Source: Stomoxys calcitrans
Taxonomy: Eukaryota; Arthropoda; Insecta; Diptera; Muscidae
DNA length: 64,000 nt
Assembly: GCF_963082655.1 (NCBI RefSeq)
Contig: NC_081554.1
Location: forward strand, 42,218,854-42,282,853
Reading direction: 5' to 3'
Made by a program: the position numbers and the translations under genes. Shown piece after piece: positions 24,530-34,789 of the stretch (its first letter is position 1; each line of letters begins with the position of its first letter). The notes under the pieces were generated by a model. The model saw only the letters and a program-made list of their open reading frames with translations, searched no databases and was not told where the DNA came from.

Positions 24530-26010
24530 CGTCCTAGAGGGAAATGGGCCTTAATTCGTGACTCCATCAAAAAATTCAAAATATCTTTGAAAATCCATTA
24601 AAAATCGAAATTTCAGTTGCAAAACTTAAAATGGCTGTATCTCCTAAACTATGCGTCCCAAAGGGAAATGGGCCTTAATTCGTGACTCCATCAAAAAATT
24701 CAAAATTTCTATGAAAATCCATTAAAAATCGAAATTTCACTTGCAAAACTTAAAATGGCTGTATCTCCTAAACTATGCGTCCTAGAGGGAAATGGGCCTC
24801 AATTCGTGACTCCATCAAAAACTTCAAAATTTCTATGAAAATCCATTAAAAATCGAAATTTCACTTGCAAAACTTAAAATGGCTGTATCTCCTAAACTAT
24901 GCGTCCTAGAGGGAAATGGGCCTTAATTCGTGACTCCATCAAAAAATTCGAAAGTTCTTTGAAAATCCATTAAAAATCGAAATTTCAGTAGCAAAACCTA
25001 AAATGGCTGTATCTCCTGAACTATGCGTCCTAGAGGGAAATGGGCCTTAATTCGTGACTCCACCAAAAAATTCAAAATATCTTTGAAAATACATTAAAAA
25101 TCGAAATTTCAGTTGCAAAACTTAAAATGGCTGTATCTCCTAAACTATGCGTCCTAGAGGGAAATGGGCCTTAATTCGTGACTCCATCAAAAAATTCAAA
25201 ATATCTTTGAAAATACATTAAAAATCGAAATTTCAGTTGCAAAACTTAAAATGGCTGTATCTCCTAAACTATGCGTCCTAGAGGGAAATGGGCCTTAATT
25301 CGTGACTCCATCAAAAAATTCAAAATTTCTATGAAAATCCATTAAAAATCGAAATTTCACTTGCAAAACTTAAAATGGCTGTATCTCCTAAACTATGCGT
25401 CCTAGAGGGAAATGGGCCTCAATTCGTGACTCCATCAAAAACTTCAAAATTTCTATGAAAATCCATTAAAAATCGAAATTTCACTTGCAAAACTTAAAAT
25501 GGCTGTATCTCCTTAACTATGCGTCCTAGAGGGAAATGGGCCTTAATTCGTGACTCCATCAAAAAATTCGAAATTTCTTTGAAAATCCATTAAAAATCGA
25601 AATTTCAGTAGCAAAACTTAAAATGGCTGTATCTCCTGAACTATGCGTCCTAGAGGGAAATGGGCCTTAATTCGTGACTCCATCAAAAAATTCAAAATAT
25701 CTTTGAAAATCCATTAAAAATCTAAATTTCCATTGGCAAAACTTAAAATGGCTGTATCTCCTAAACTATGCGTCCTAGAGGGAAATGGGCCTTAATTCGT
25801 GACTCCATCAAAAAATTCAAAATATCTTTGAAAATCCATTAAAAATCGAAATTTCAGTTGCAAAACTTAAAATGGCTGTATCTCCTAAACTATGCGTCCC
25901 AAAGGGAAATGGGCCTTAATTCGTGACTCCATCAAAAAATTCAAAATTTCTATGAAAATCCATTAAAAATCGAAATTTCACTTGCAAAACTTAAAATGGC
26001 TGTATCTCCT
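24530..26010. repeat. Ten-monomer higher-order repeat within the satellite
   Basis: A rare variant of the invariant block, GCGTCCCAAAGGG in place of GCGTCCTAGAGGG, occurs at 24653 and again at 25894. The 1241-bp separation is ten monomers. Flanking monomers agree in type: both are followed by CTATGAAAATCC/CACTTGC, then a GGGCCTCAATTCG monomer. Confidence 0.7.
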
Positions 26011-26689
26011 AAACTATGCGTCCTAGAGGGAAATGGGCCTCAATTCGTGACTCCATCAAAAACTTCAAAATTTCTTTGAAAATCCATTAAAAATCGAAAT
26101 TTCACTTGCAAAACTTAAAGTGGCTGTTTCTTCTAAACTATGCGTCCTAGAGGGAAATGGGCCTTAATTCGTGACTCCATCAAAAAATTCGAAATTTTTA
26201 CGAAAATCCATTAAAAATCGAAATTTCAGTAGCAAAACTTAAAATGGCTGTATCTCCTGAACTATGCGTCCTAGAGGGAAATGGGCCTTAATTCGTGACT
26301 CCATCAAAAATTCAAAATATCTTTGAAAATCCATTAAAAATCGAAACTTCCATTGGCAAAACTTAAAATGGCTGTATCTCCTAAACTATGCGTCCTAGAG
26401 GGAAATGGGCCTTAATTCGTGACTCCATCAAAAAATTTAAATATCTTTGAAAATCCATTAAAAATCGAAATTTCAGTTGCAAAACTTAAAATGGCTGTAT
26501 CTCCTAAACTATGCGTCCTAGAGGGAAATGGGCCTTAATTCGTGACTCCATCAAAAATTCAAAACGTATTTGCATATCCATTAAAACTCGATGTTTAAGC
26601 ATAAAAACTTTAAAAAGGCTGTATCTCCTAAACTATGCGTCCTAGAGGGAAATGGGCCTTAATTCGTGACTCCATCAAAAATTCTACTA

Positions 26690-27325
26690 CAGAAAGAGGC
26701 AGTACTATCTGACGCTTCGCCTGGCTAAAATTTTCACAGCGTGCCTAGGACTTGCATATACTCCGAATGCCTGGCAGTAGGTAAGGGTGGTGTTTATACC
26801 CAAGCCCGGCAAGGCAAGTTATGCGACACTAAATGTCTACAGACCCATAAGCCTTACATCCTTTCTACTCAAAACCATGGAACGTGTTGTGGACACCATG
26901 ATAAAGAGTAGGACATCCTGCGAACTGCTCAAATACAAACAGCATGCCTGTGTCAAAGGAGGGTCGGTGGAGACTGCCCTGTACGAGGTTGTGCATAAAA
27001 TAGAAGAATCCTTCGATGCCAAAACATACACACTGGCGGTATCCATTGACATCGAGGGAGCTTTTAACAATATGCGGGCCGACACATTGATTGAATCCTT
27101 AGACCAGTACCGTGTGGACCCGGTCCTTAGAGACTGGAGAAACCATATGCTAAGAAACAGGTGGATACATTGTGCATCCCATGGCATAAATATAAGGGAG
27201 AAAGCGGCACAAGCCACGCCACAGGGGGCCATTTTATTGCCACTACTATGGGTGACCACCACAAATGACCTATTGGGGATGCTGACTGGCCTCTGTAGTT
27301 TGGTGGACTGCTATGGAGAAAAAGT
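26690..27325 (+). mobile_element. Jockey/R1-like LINE reverse transcriptase fragment
   Basis: From the first base outside the satellite, a plus-strand RT is readable: ACLGLAYTPNAW, then VVFIPKPGKASY, YRPISLTSFLLKTMERVVD, KGGSVETALYEVV, motif A VSIDIEGAFNN and motif B ATPQGAILLPLLW. The usual motif B is GTPQGGVLSPLLW, so this one is mutated. The YxDD box, the endonuclease and the 3' end are missing. The frame is interrupted by a stop near 26780 and truncated at about 27325 at family A. Its family resembles the RNase H-bearing fragment at 37255-38720, but they need not be one insertion. Confidence 0.85.
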
Positions 27326-28034
27326 TGAACATAAGGATCATACATTTATTATCCGATTTTGCTGAAATTTGGAACAGTGAGTTTTGTTGGGCCCTTTTAT
27401 ATCCTTCTTAAATTTGGTCCAGATCGGTCCAGATTTGGATATAGCTGTCATATAGACCGATCCTCCGATGTAGGGTATTAGGCCTATAAAAGCCACATTT
27501 ATTATCCGATTATGCTGAAATTTGAGACAGTGAGTAGTGTTAGGCCTTTCGATATCCTTCTTAAATTTGGCCCAGATCGGTCTAGATTTGGATATAGCTG
27601 CCATATAGACTGATCTCTCGATTCAAGGTTTTGGGGCCATAAAAGGCGCATTTATTGTCCAATTTTGCTAAAATTTGAGACAGTGAGTTGCGTTAGGCTC
27701 TTCGATGTCCTTCTTCAATTTGGCTCAGATCGGTGCAGATTTGAATATAGCTGCCATATAGACCGATCTCTCGATTTAAAATTTTAGGACAATAATACTC
27801 CATTCATTGTCCGATTTTGCCGAAATTTGAGACAGTGAGTTGTGTTAGGCTTTTCGACATCCGTGTGGCATATGTTTCAGATCGGTTCAAATCGGAACAT
27901 ATTGCGATATAACTACTATGGGACAAAAGGTATGCAATTTACACCGGATTTTGATAAAAGGTGGTTTACATATATACCCGAGGTGGTGGGTATCCAAAGT
28001 TCAGCCCGGCCGAACTTAACGCCTTTTTACTTGT
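27326..28034 (+). repeat. Family A repeat
   Basis: Five modules of about 130 bp (ATATAGCTGCCATATAGACC, AATTTGAGACAGTGAGTT), ending in ATACCCGAGGTGGTGGGTAT and GCCTTTTTACTTG. Confidence 0.78.
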
Positions 28035-28562
28035 AATTATTCCTTTGTTTCCCATAGTAGTTCTCATAGTTTTGCGGGGGCGGGTTACTGACCCAACGCC
28101 CCAATCGCATGGGTTTTGTGGGTTTGCACATGTATCGCTCGTTGTGACGAGCCGCTTGCTTCAAGATCCGAGGCTCGCCTCCAGCCGCCCCCAACCTGGG
28201 ACCAGACACTAATGTTGGCCATTATTTGAAGGCGCCAATAACTCGCCTTGTCATCTCGAGTATCATTGGCACTCAGTATTTAATTAAGAGCTCGTGCCAC
28301 CTAACTTCTCACTTAGACTCTTCTCAAAAATCGCTGACTGCCTGCGGCCGCATTTGCAACTACTCCGCATAAAAACGGAGCTTTCCACCATCCGCAACCA
28401 GTGGATGCGCCAGATAGCTTTCAGCTAAGCTTCCCGTGATAACGATGGTCACCACACAAGTCGGAGCTCAAAGTTCCAGCCTGTGTGGTGCTCACAGTTA
28501 ATCCGTATCTGCCGGGCGATAGTATCGATAGTTATCGATGTATTTTTAAAAAATATCGAAAT
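28035..28562. other. GC-richer unassigned segment with DRE-like sites
   Basis: About 530 bp, notably richer in G+C than its neighbours and unlike any repeat family here. It ends in TATCGATAGTTATCGATG (28523-28540): a perfect TATCGATA octamer and a second overlapping-type site. No protein domain was recognised in any frame. It may be the 5' region of an unrecognised retroelement or ancestral regulatory DNA. Confidence 0.35.
28523..28540. promoter_or_regulatory. DRE/BEAF-type palindrome pair
   Basis: TATCGATA at 28523-28530 is the palindromic core bound by DREF/BEAF-32 in Drosophila. ATCGAT recurs at 28534-28539. Function here is inference only. Confidence 0.35.
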
Positions 28563-29125
28563 GACAGATCACGTGGGATTTCAGACATGGTGTCAAAGAG
28601 AAAGATGCTCAGTATGCTTTGACATTTCATCATGAATAGACTTACTAACGAGCAACGCTTGCAAATCATTGAATTTTATTACCAAAATCAGTGTTTGGTT
28701 CGAAATGTGTTCATTCACCGTAACGTTGCGTCCAACAGCATCTTTGAAAAAATACGGTCCAATGATTCCACCAGCGTACAAACCACACCAAACAGTGCAT
28801 TTTTCGGGATGCATGGGCAGTTCTTGAACGGCTTCTGGTTGCTCTTCACTCCAAATGCGGCAATTTTGCTTATTTACGTAGCCATTCAACCAGAAATGAG
28901 CCTCATCGCTGAACAAAATTTGTCAAAATTTGAACACATTTCGAACCGAACACTGATTTTGGTAATAAAATTCAATGATTTGCAAGCGTTGCTCGTTAGT
29001 ATGTCTATTCATGATGAAATGGCAAAGCATACTGAGCATCTTTCTCTTTGACACCATGTCTGAAATCCCACGTGATCTGTCAAATACTAATGCATGAAAA
29101 TCCTAACCTCAAAAAAATCACCCTT
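28563..29125. mobile_element. Rearranged fold-back DD41D mariner derivative, second copy (left arm truncated)
   Basis: Same architecture and joints as 3036-3642 but inverted: the internal transposase segment (FSDEAHFWLNGYVNKQ...GRNVTVN) reads on the minus strand. The left arm begins at GACAGATCACGTGGG and lacks about the first 45 bp including the terminal repeat. The right end CACCCTT is intact and followed by TA. Sharing the chimeric joints with another locus shows the rearranged form itself transposed. Confidence 0.87.
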
Positions 29126-29890
29126 TACATTATTGATCGTCGTGACATTTTAAGTCGAACTAGCCATGTCCGTCCGTCTGTCTGTCGAAAGCACTCCAAA
29201 TTTCGAAGGAGCAAAGCTAGCCGCTTGAAATTTTGCATAAATACTTCTTATTAGTGTAGGTCGGTTGGGATTGTAAATGGGCCGAATCGGTCCATGTTTT
29301 GATATGGCTGCCATATAAACCGATCTTGGGTCTTGACTTTTTGAACCTCTATAGGGCGCAATTCTCGTGCGATTTGACTGAAATTTTGCACGTAGTGTTT
29401 TGATATCACTTTCAACAACTGTGCTAAGTTTGGTTTAAATCGGTTCATAACCTGATTTAGCTGCCATATAAACCGATCTGGGTCTTGATTCCAAGAGCCT
29501 CTAGAGGACGCAATTCTTATCCGATTGGAATGAAATTTTGCACGACGTGTTTTGTTATGATATTCAACAACTGTGTTAAGTTTGGTTTAAATCGGTTCAT
29601 AACCTGATATAGCTGAGCGCGCAATTCTCATCCGATTTGGCTGAAATTTAGCATGAGGTGTTTTGTTATGACTTCCAATAACCGTGCTAAGTATGGTTTA
29701 AATCGGTTCATAACCTGATATAGCTGCCATATAAACCGATCTTGGATCTTGACTTCTTGAGCCGCTGGAGTTCGCAATTCTCATCCGATTCAGCACAAAT
29801 TTTGTACAACGGCTTCTCCCATGGCCTTCAATATACGTGAGCAATATGGTCTGAATCGATCTGTAGCTTGATACAGCTTGGGCACTCGGC
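29126..29890 (+). repeat. Family D dispersed repeat
   Basis: It starts TTGATCGTCGTGACATTTTA, then the GTCCGTCCGTCTGTCTGTCG ladder, GTAGGTCGGTTGGGATTGTA, and four modules of about 150 bp with GCTGCCATATAAACCGATCT and GATTTGACTGAAATTTTGCA. Related sequence is at 51636-51960, and the family terminus is at 32880-32975. Confidence 0.75.
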
Positions 29891-32641
29891 CCTGAAAAAA
29901 TATCAGCATCGTGTTCTTCTCTCAAATACCATTTATTTAAACCCCATATTGCCATTGGCTTAAGAGGAGTTTACAGGATGAGGCGTCCCCCAAACACATG
30001 GCCCCAAAAATAGGTTATCAAATTCGTTTTCTAATCTCAAATACCTTTCATTTGAGCCACATATTAGCATGGTCGAAGAATTTTTTCCCTTTAGGGGTGT
30101 TTTGGGAAAGGGGTAATGGCCTAAATACATGGTCCTACATTTGGATATCAAATTCGTATTCTACTCCCAAATAACTCTATTTGAGCCCCATATTGCGATG
30201 ATCACTAAAAAATTGCTTTTTGTGAGGTATTTTGGGAAAGGGGTAGACCCCTAGAAAATTAGTCCCAAAAATGGGTATCAATTCTTGCTCTCCTCCAATA
30301 CCTTTTATTTAAGCTCAACATTGACATGGTCGGTAAATGTGCCCGATTTAGGGGTATTTTGGGGATTGGGGTGGTTCTCCAAACACTAAGCCCGGAAAAT
30401 ATATCAGCAACGTGCTCTATTCTCATATAACGATATATCATTTATTTTAACCCCATATTGCCATTGGCCTCAAAATTGGTTATCAAATTCGTTTTCTAAT
30501 CTCATTTAAACTCCTTATTGCAAAAGTCCTCAAATATGTCCGGTTTGGGATATTGACCTAAAAACTATAAATATTTAGTTCCACTCTCTTTAAGACCCAA
30601 GTTGTCTTGGTGAGCAAATACGTCCTATTTGGGGTTTGTTATGGTGGTGGGACGTTCCCTAGACAGTTGGTTCCTAATGTTGATATCAGATACGTGGTCT
30701 ACTCCCAAATACCTTTAATTTGAGCCCCATATTTCCATAGTCGGCAAACATGACCGGCTTGGGGGGTGTTTTGGGGGATGGGCGGCCACTCAGTGAGTTG
30801 GCCTTGAAAATATATATCGGATTCGTGTTCTACTCTAAAAACCCTCTTATTTGAGCCTCATATTGCAAGAGTCAGCAAATACTTACTATTTGGGTGGAAT
30901 TGTGCGAGGTGGGGTGGTCCCATAGACACTTTTCCCGAATATTGATATCAGATTCGTGCTTTACTCCTAAAGACCTTTCATTTGAGCCCCATATTGCTAT
31001 GGTCGTAAATTTGTCCCTTTTGGCGGATGTTTTTGGGAAGAGGCGGCCCCCCCAAACACTTGGTCCCATATTTGGATATCAGAATCGAAGTCTACACTCA
31101 AATACCTTTTAATTAAGGCCCATATTCCCATGGTCAGTAAAAAAGTCCTGTTTGGGGGGCGTTTTAGGAAAGGGGTGGACCCCCAGAAACGTGGTCCCAC
31201 ATTTGGTTATTAGATTCGTATTCTACTCGCAAATACCTTTTATTTGAGTCCCATATTTCCATAGTCGGCAAACATGAACTGCTTGGGGGTGGGGGATGGG
31301 TGGCCACTCAGTGAGTTGGCCTTGAAAATATGTATCGGATTCGTGTTCTACTCTAAAAACCCTCTTATTTGAGCCTCATATTGCAATAGTCAGCAACTAC
31401 TTACTATTTGGGTGGAATTGTGCGAGGTGGGGTGGTCCCATAGACACTTTTCCCGAATATTGATATCAGATTCGTGCTTTACTCCTAAAGACCTTTCATT
31501 TGAGCCCCATATTGCTATGGTCGTAAATTTGTCCCCTTTGGTTGATGTTTTTGGGGAAGGGGCGGACCCCTAAACACTTGGTCCCATATTTGGATATCAG
31601 ATTCGTATTCTACAATCAAATACCTTTTATTTAAGCCCCATATTCCCATGGTCGGTAAATAAGTCCAGTTTGGGGGGTGTTTTGGGGACGGTGTGGAGCC
31701 CCTGAAACCTGGGCTCACATTTCGATATAAGATTCGTATTCTACTCCCAAATACCTTAATTTGAGCCCCATATTTCCATAGTCGGCAAACATGAACTGCT
31801 TGGGGGTGGGGGATGGGCGGCCACTCGGTGAGTTGGCCTTGAAAATATATATCGGATTCGTGTTCTACTCTAAAAACCCTCTTATTTGAGCCTCATATTG
31901 CAATAGTCAGCAAATACTTCCTATTTGGGGGGTGTTATGGGGATGGGGTGGTCCCATAGACACATTTCCCGAATATTGATATCAGATTCGTGCTTTACTC
32001 CTAAAGACCTTTCATTTGAGCCCCATATTGCTATGGTCGTAAATTTGTCCCCTTTGGTTGATGTTTTTGGGGAAGGGTCGGACCCCTAGAAACGTGGTCC
32101 CACATTTGGTTATCAGATTCTACTCGCAAATATCTTTCATTTGAGTCTCATATTGCCATGGTCGGTTAATATGTCCGATTTTGGGGTGTTTTGGGGCTTG
32201 CAATAGTCCCCCTAGCAATTGGTTCGACAATTGGATATCAGATACGTTTTCTTATCCTAAATACCTTTCATTTGAGTCCCATATTGTCGTGATTGGTCTA
32301 AATATATGTTTGGTAGGTTTTAGGTTGGGGCAGCCCCCCTATGTACCCCATCCGAAATTTGGAAACCAAATTCTTATTTCTGGGATACTATATGAGAGCA
32401 CACAAAATTTCGCTTAAATCGCTCAACCAATCACCGAGATCTGGCGTTTTTGAAAATTGGTGTAAAGGGGAGGGTCCGCCCTCCCTTCAGATATCAAAAA
32501 ATGTAGTACCCTATTTTCACCACGGGATCGTTATGCAGTGTGAATCTGTGAAAATTTCAAGAAAGTCGGTTCAGCCGTTTCTGAGTCTATAAGGAACACA
32601 CAAACAAACAAACCTACAAAAAACTCAAATTGATTTATATA
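29891..32641 (+). repeat. Family C dispersed repeat, long copy
   Basis: About 18 modules of 130-150 bp (CTTTCATTTGAGCCCCATAT, ATGGTCGTAAATTTGTCCCC, GGATATCAGATTCGTATTCT). A larger block of roughly 460 bp is repeated at about 30730, 31250 and 31760, all containing GTCGGCAAACATGA. The 3' end is the family terminus: GAAAATTTCAAGAAAGTCGG, TTCAGCCGTTTCTGAGTCTA, CAAACAAAC repeats, TTGATTTATATA. Open frames seen here are repeat readings. Confidence 0.78.
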
Positions 32642-32878
32642 TTGGGTTGCCCAAAAAGTAATTGCGGATTTTTTAAAAGAAAGTAAATGCATTTTTAATA
32701 AAACTTAGAATGAACTTCAATCAAATATACTTTTTTTACACTTTTTTTCTAAAGCAAGCTAAAAGTAACAGCTGATAACTGACAGAAGAAAGAATGCAAT
32801 TACAGAGTCACAAGCTTTGAAAAAATTTGTAAACGCCGACTATATGAAAAATCCGCAATTGCTTTCTGGCCGACCCAA
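32642..32878. mobile_element. Mariner-type MITE, copy 4
   Basis: TTGGGTTGCCCAAAAAGTAA ... right end GCTTTCTGGCCGACCCAA (diverged), TA on both sides, 237 bp. It is inserted at the TATATA terminus of family C copy 29891-32641. Confidence 0.88.
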
Positions 32879-32975
32879 TATACAAGATTTATGGATTCTC
32901 AGACGAATATTTCGAGTAGTTACAAACAGAATGAAGAAATTAGTATACCCCCATCCTATGGTGGAGGGTATAAAA
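32879..32975 (-). repeat. Family D terminal fragment
   Basis: ATTTCGAGTAGTTACAAACA...TTAGTATACCCCCATCCTAT GGTGGAGGGTATAA is the hairpin terminus usually found at the outer end of this type of repeat. Confidence 0.65.
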
Positions 32976-34789
32976 AATCAGTTTAACTTACCACATTGTC
33001 TCACCCAAAATTTGCCCTCTTATGCTTTTGTAAAATTAAACAAAAATAAGTTTTTTTTTTTATAATTTTTATTCGTTTTTTATTTTTTATAATTTCTTTT
33101 TATATGTTTAAAAATTGTTCACTCAACTTAACCACATAAGAGTTTGTTTATTTTTAATGTATTCATTTCTGTTCATTTTTATTATTATTATTCTTATTAT
33201 TTTTGTTTTTGTGTCTTCAATAATTTCATCATTTATGGTTTTTCGTTTTGATTTATAATTAAATTATATGTGTGTGTATGTGTATGTGTGTCTGTGTGTG
33301 TATGTTTTGCTAAAGAAATTTACAATTTATGATGATTGATGTATTTTTTTTTTTATTTTTCATTTCGTCGACTTTAACACAAAAATAGAGTTAAACTTAA
33401 AAGAAAAAACAATGAATTATGATACAGATGAAGAGATTAGTTTGTACTTAAATATTTTTTTTATGTTTTTTTATTATAATTTTTTGTTTTTTTGCTTTTT
33501 GTAACAAAATTTAGAATTTTTCGTTTTTTAAGGTAAGTGGGAAAACGGAGAAACAAAAAATTAAATAAAAATAATTAAATGATACAACAAAATACAAAGT
33601 TTATGAGTTATCATTTGCCCTTTATATAAAAGTATTTATTTTTATAGGTTTCTTGATTCATAATATTCATTAACTATTTAAGTAGTTACTCTTAGTTTGT
33701 TTTTAATGTTCTTTTTTTTATTTATTTTGGTATAAGTGATTATTGGGAAAAGAAATGAGTTAACAGAAAATTCTCAATACTCTTAATTCCTTGTGGGGAA
33801 GTTTTTTGTTAGAAAATACAATCTTTTTGTGAGTTTTTTTTTTCCTTTTTTTCTAGAATTAATTTTTTTTATTTCTTTCGTTTGTTTAACAAAAACACAA
33901 TTGAAAATTTCTTTTACTTATTGGATTCTTATTTTCGTTTGTTTTTCTGGTTTTGTTTTTATTTTTAATTCAATAAATATTTTAATAACAGTTAAAACCC
34001 TTTTTTTGCTGAATTAAGTTTAAGTTTGTGTTTTATTATCCTCTCTCATTTCTATGTAAGTGTCTGTCTCTGTGGTTAATAAAAAGGGCTTCTAAAGCGT
34101 CAGAATTTGTTTTTAAATCTTTTATTTTTTAGATATCTCTTCTCTTACATGTTATTAAATAATTTTTTGTTTTCTTTTGTTTTTGTCTTAAATATTTGGT
34201 TGCTTGTTTTTATTTTCTTTTTTGTTTTGAAGATTTTCTTAGTGTTTTATTTAAATTTATAGTTAATTGTTTTAGATTCTTATTGATTTTATTTTTCTTT
34301 AAGTCTGTTCTTTTTTGAGTTTCTGTGTTCTGTTAAATTAAAACAAATAATTTTTGTCTATTATTTATTTTTTTTTTTTTCTTTCTTTCATTTCAGTTTT
34401 TATGGTTTTATCCTTTTAATTGTAAGTAAAAGTGTATTTTTTTTAATTATTTACTATGCCATGTTTTTTAAATGTTTTCAATATCTTTTTAATATAAAAA
34501 ATTTTGTAAAACAAAAATGTTTCATTTTCACAACATACTTATTTCTTAGATTAAATTCTAAATCATTCGATAACTCTGTTGGCAAGAATTGCATTATTTA
34601 TTAAAAATGTGACAAAATTTGTATCGCAACATTCCCAAACTTTGGTAAATAGGAATAGGATAAAAGAAGAGAACGAAAATATCAATCTTAAATCCAAAAG
34701 AAAAACTGAGGAATGGTTTATACAGTTGGCCCAAACGCCTTGGTTTATCTTTATAACCCTTTTGGTATAGAGGCAGCATATTAATAAAT
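32976..34789. other. T-skewed AT-rich island
   Basis: About 1.8 kb dominated by T runs on the plus strand, with a GT-rich microsatellite at 33268-33306. No repeat-family modules, and no coding region above chance. It could be ancestral intergenic DNA or A-rich minus-strand transcript sequence. Confidence 0.45.
33268..33306. repeat. GT/TATG microsatellite
   Basis: Alternating GTGTGT and TATGTG units (ATGTGTGTGTATGTGTATGT). Confidence 0.8.

Larger units (their letters stand above)
14836..26684. repeat. Satellite array, 124-bp monomer, about 95 copies
   Basis: Head-to-tail copies with consensus period 123-124 bp. Each has a nearly invariant half of about 60 bp, from GGCTGTATCTCCTAAACTAT through GCGTCCTAGAGGGAAATGGG to CCTTAATTCGTGACTCCATC, and a variable A/T-rich half (TTCAAAATTTCTATGAAAAT, CCATTAAAAATCGAAATTTC, AGTTGCAAAACTTAAAAT). 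Variants of the AT half are arranged in higher-order patterns. Edge monomers at both ends are more diverged (AAAAAAGG before CTGTATC), typical of homogenised arrays. Several monomers carry deletions (for example about 15530, 16060, 21880, 23570, 23890). No open frame longer than one monomer exists on either strand. Confidence 0.97.

Noticed and set aside
14836..26684. CRISPR-like array (regular repeat/variable spacer pattern)
   Set aside because: The repeat is 124 bp with a conserved and a variable half, but variable halves are homologous to each other. There are no cas genes and this is a eukaryotic genome: a satellite.
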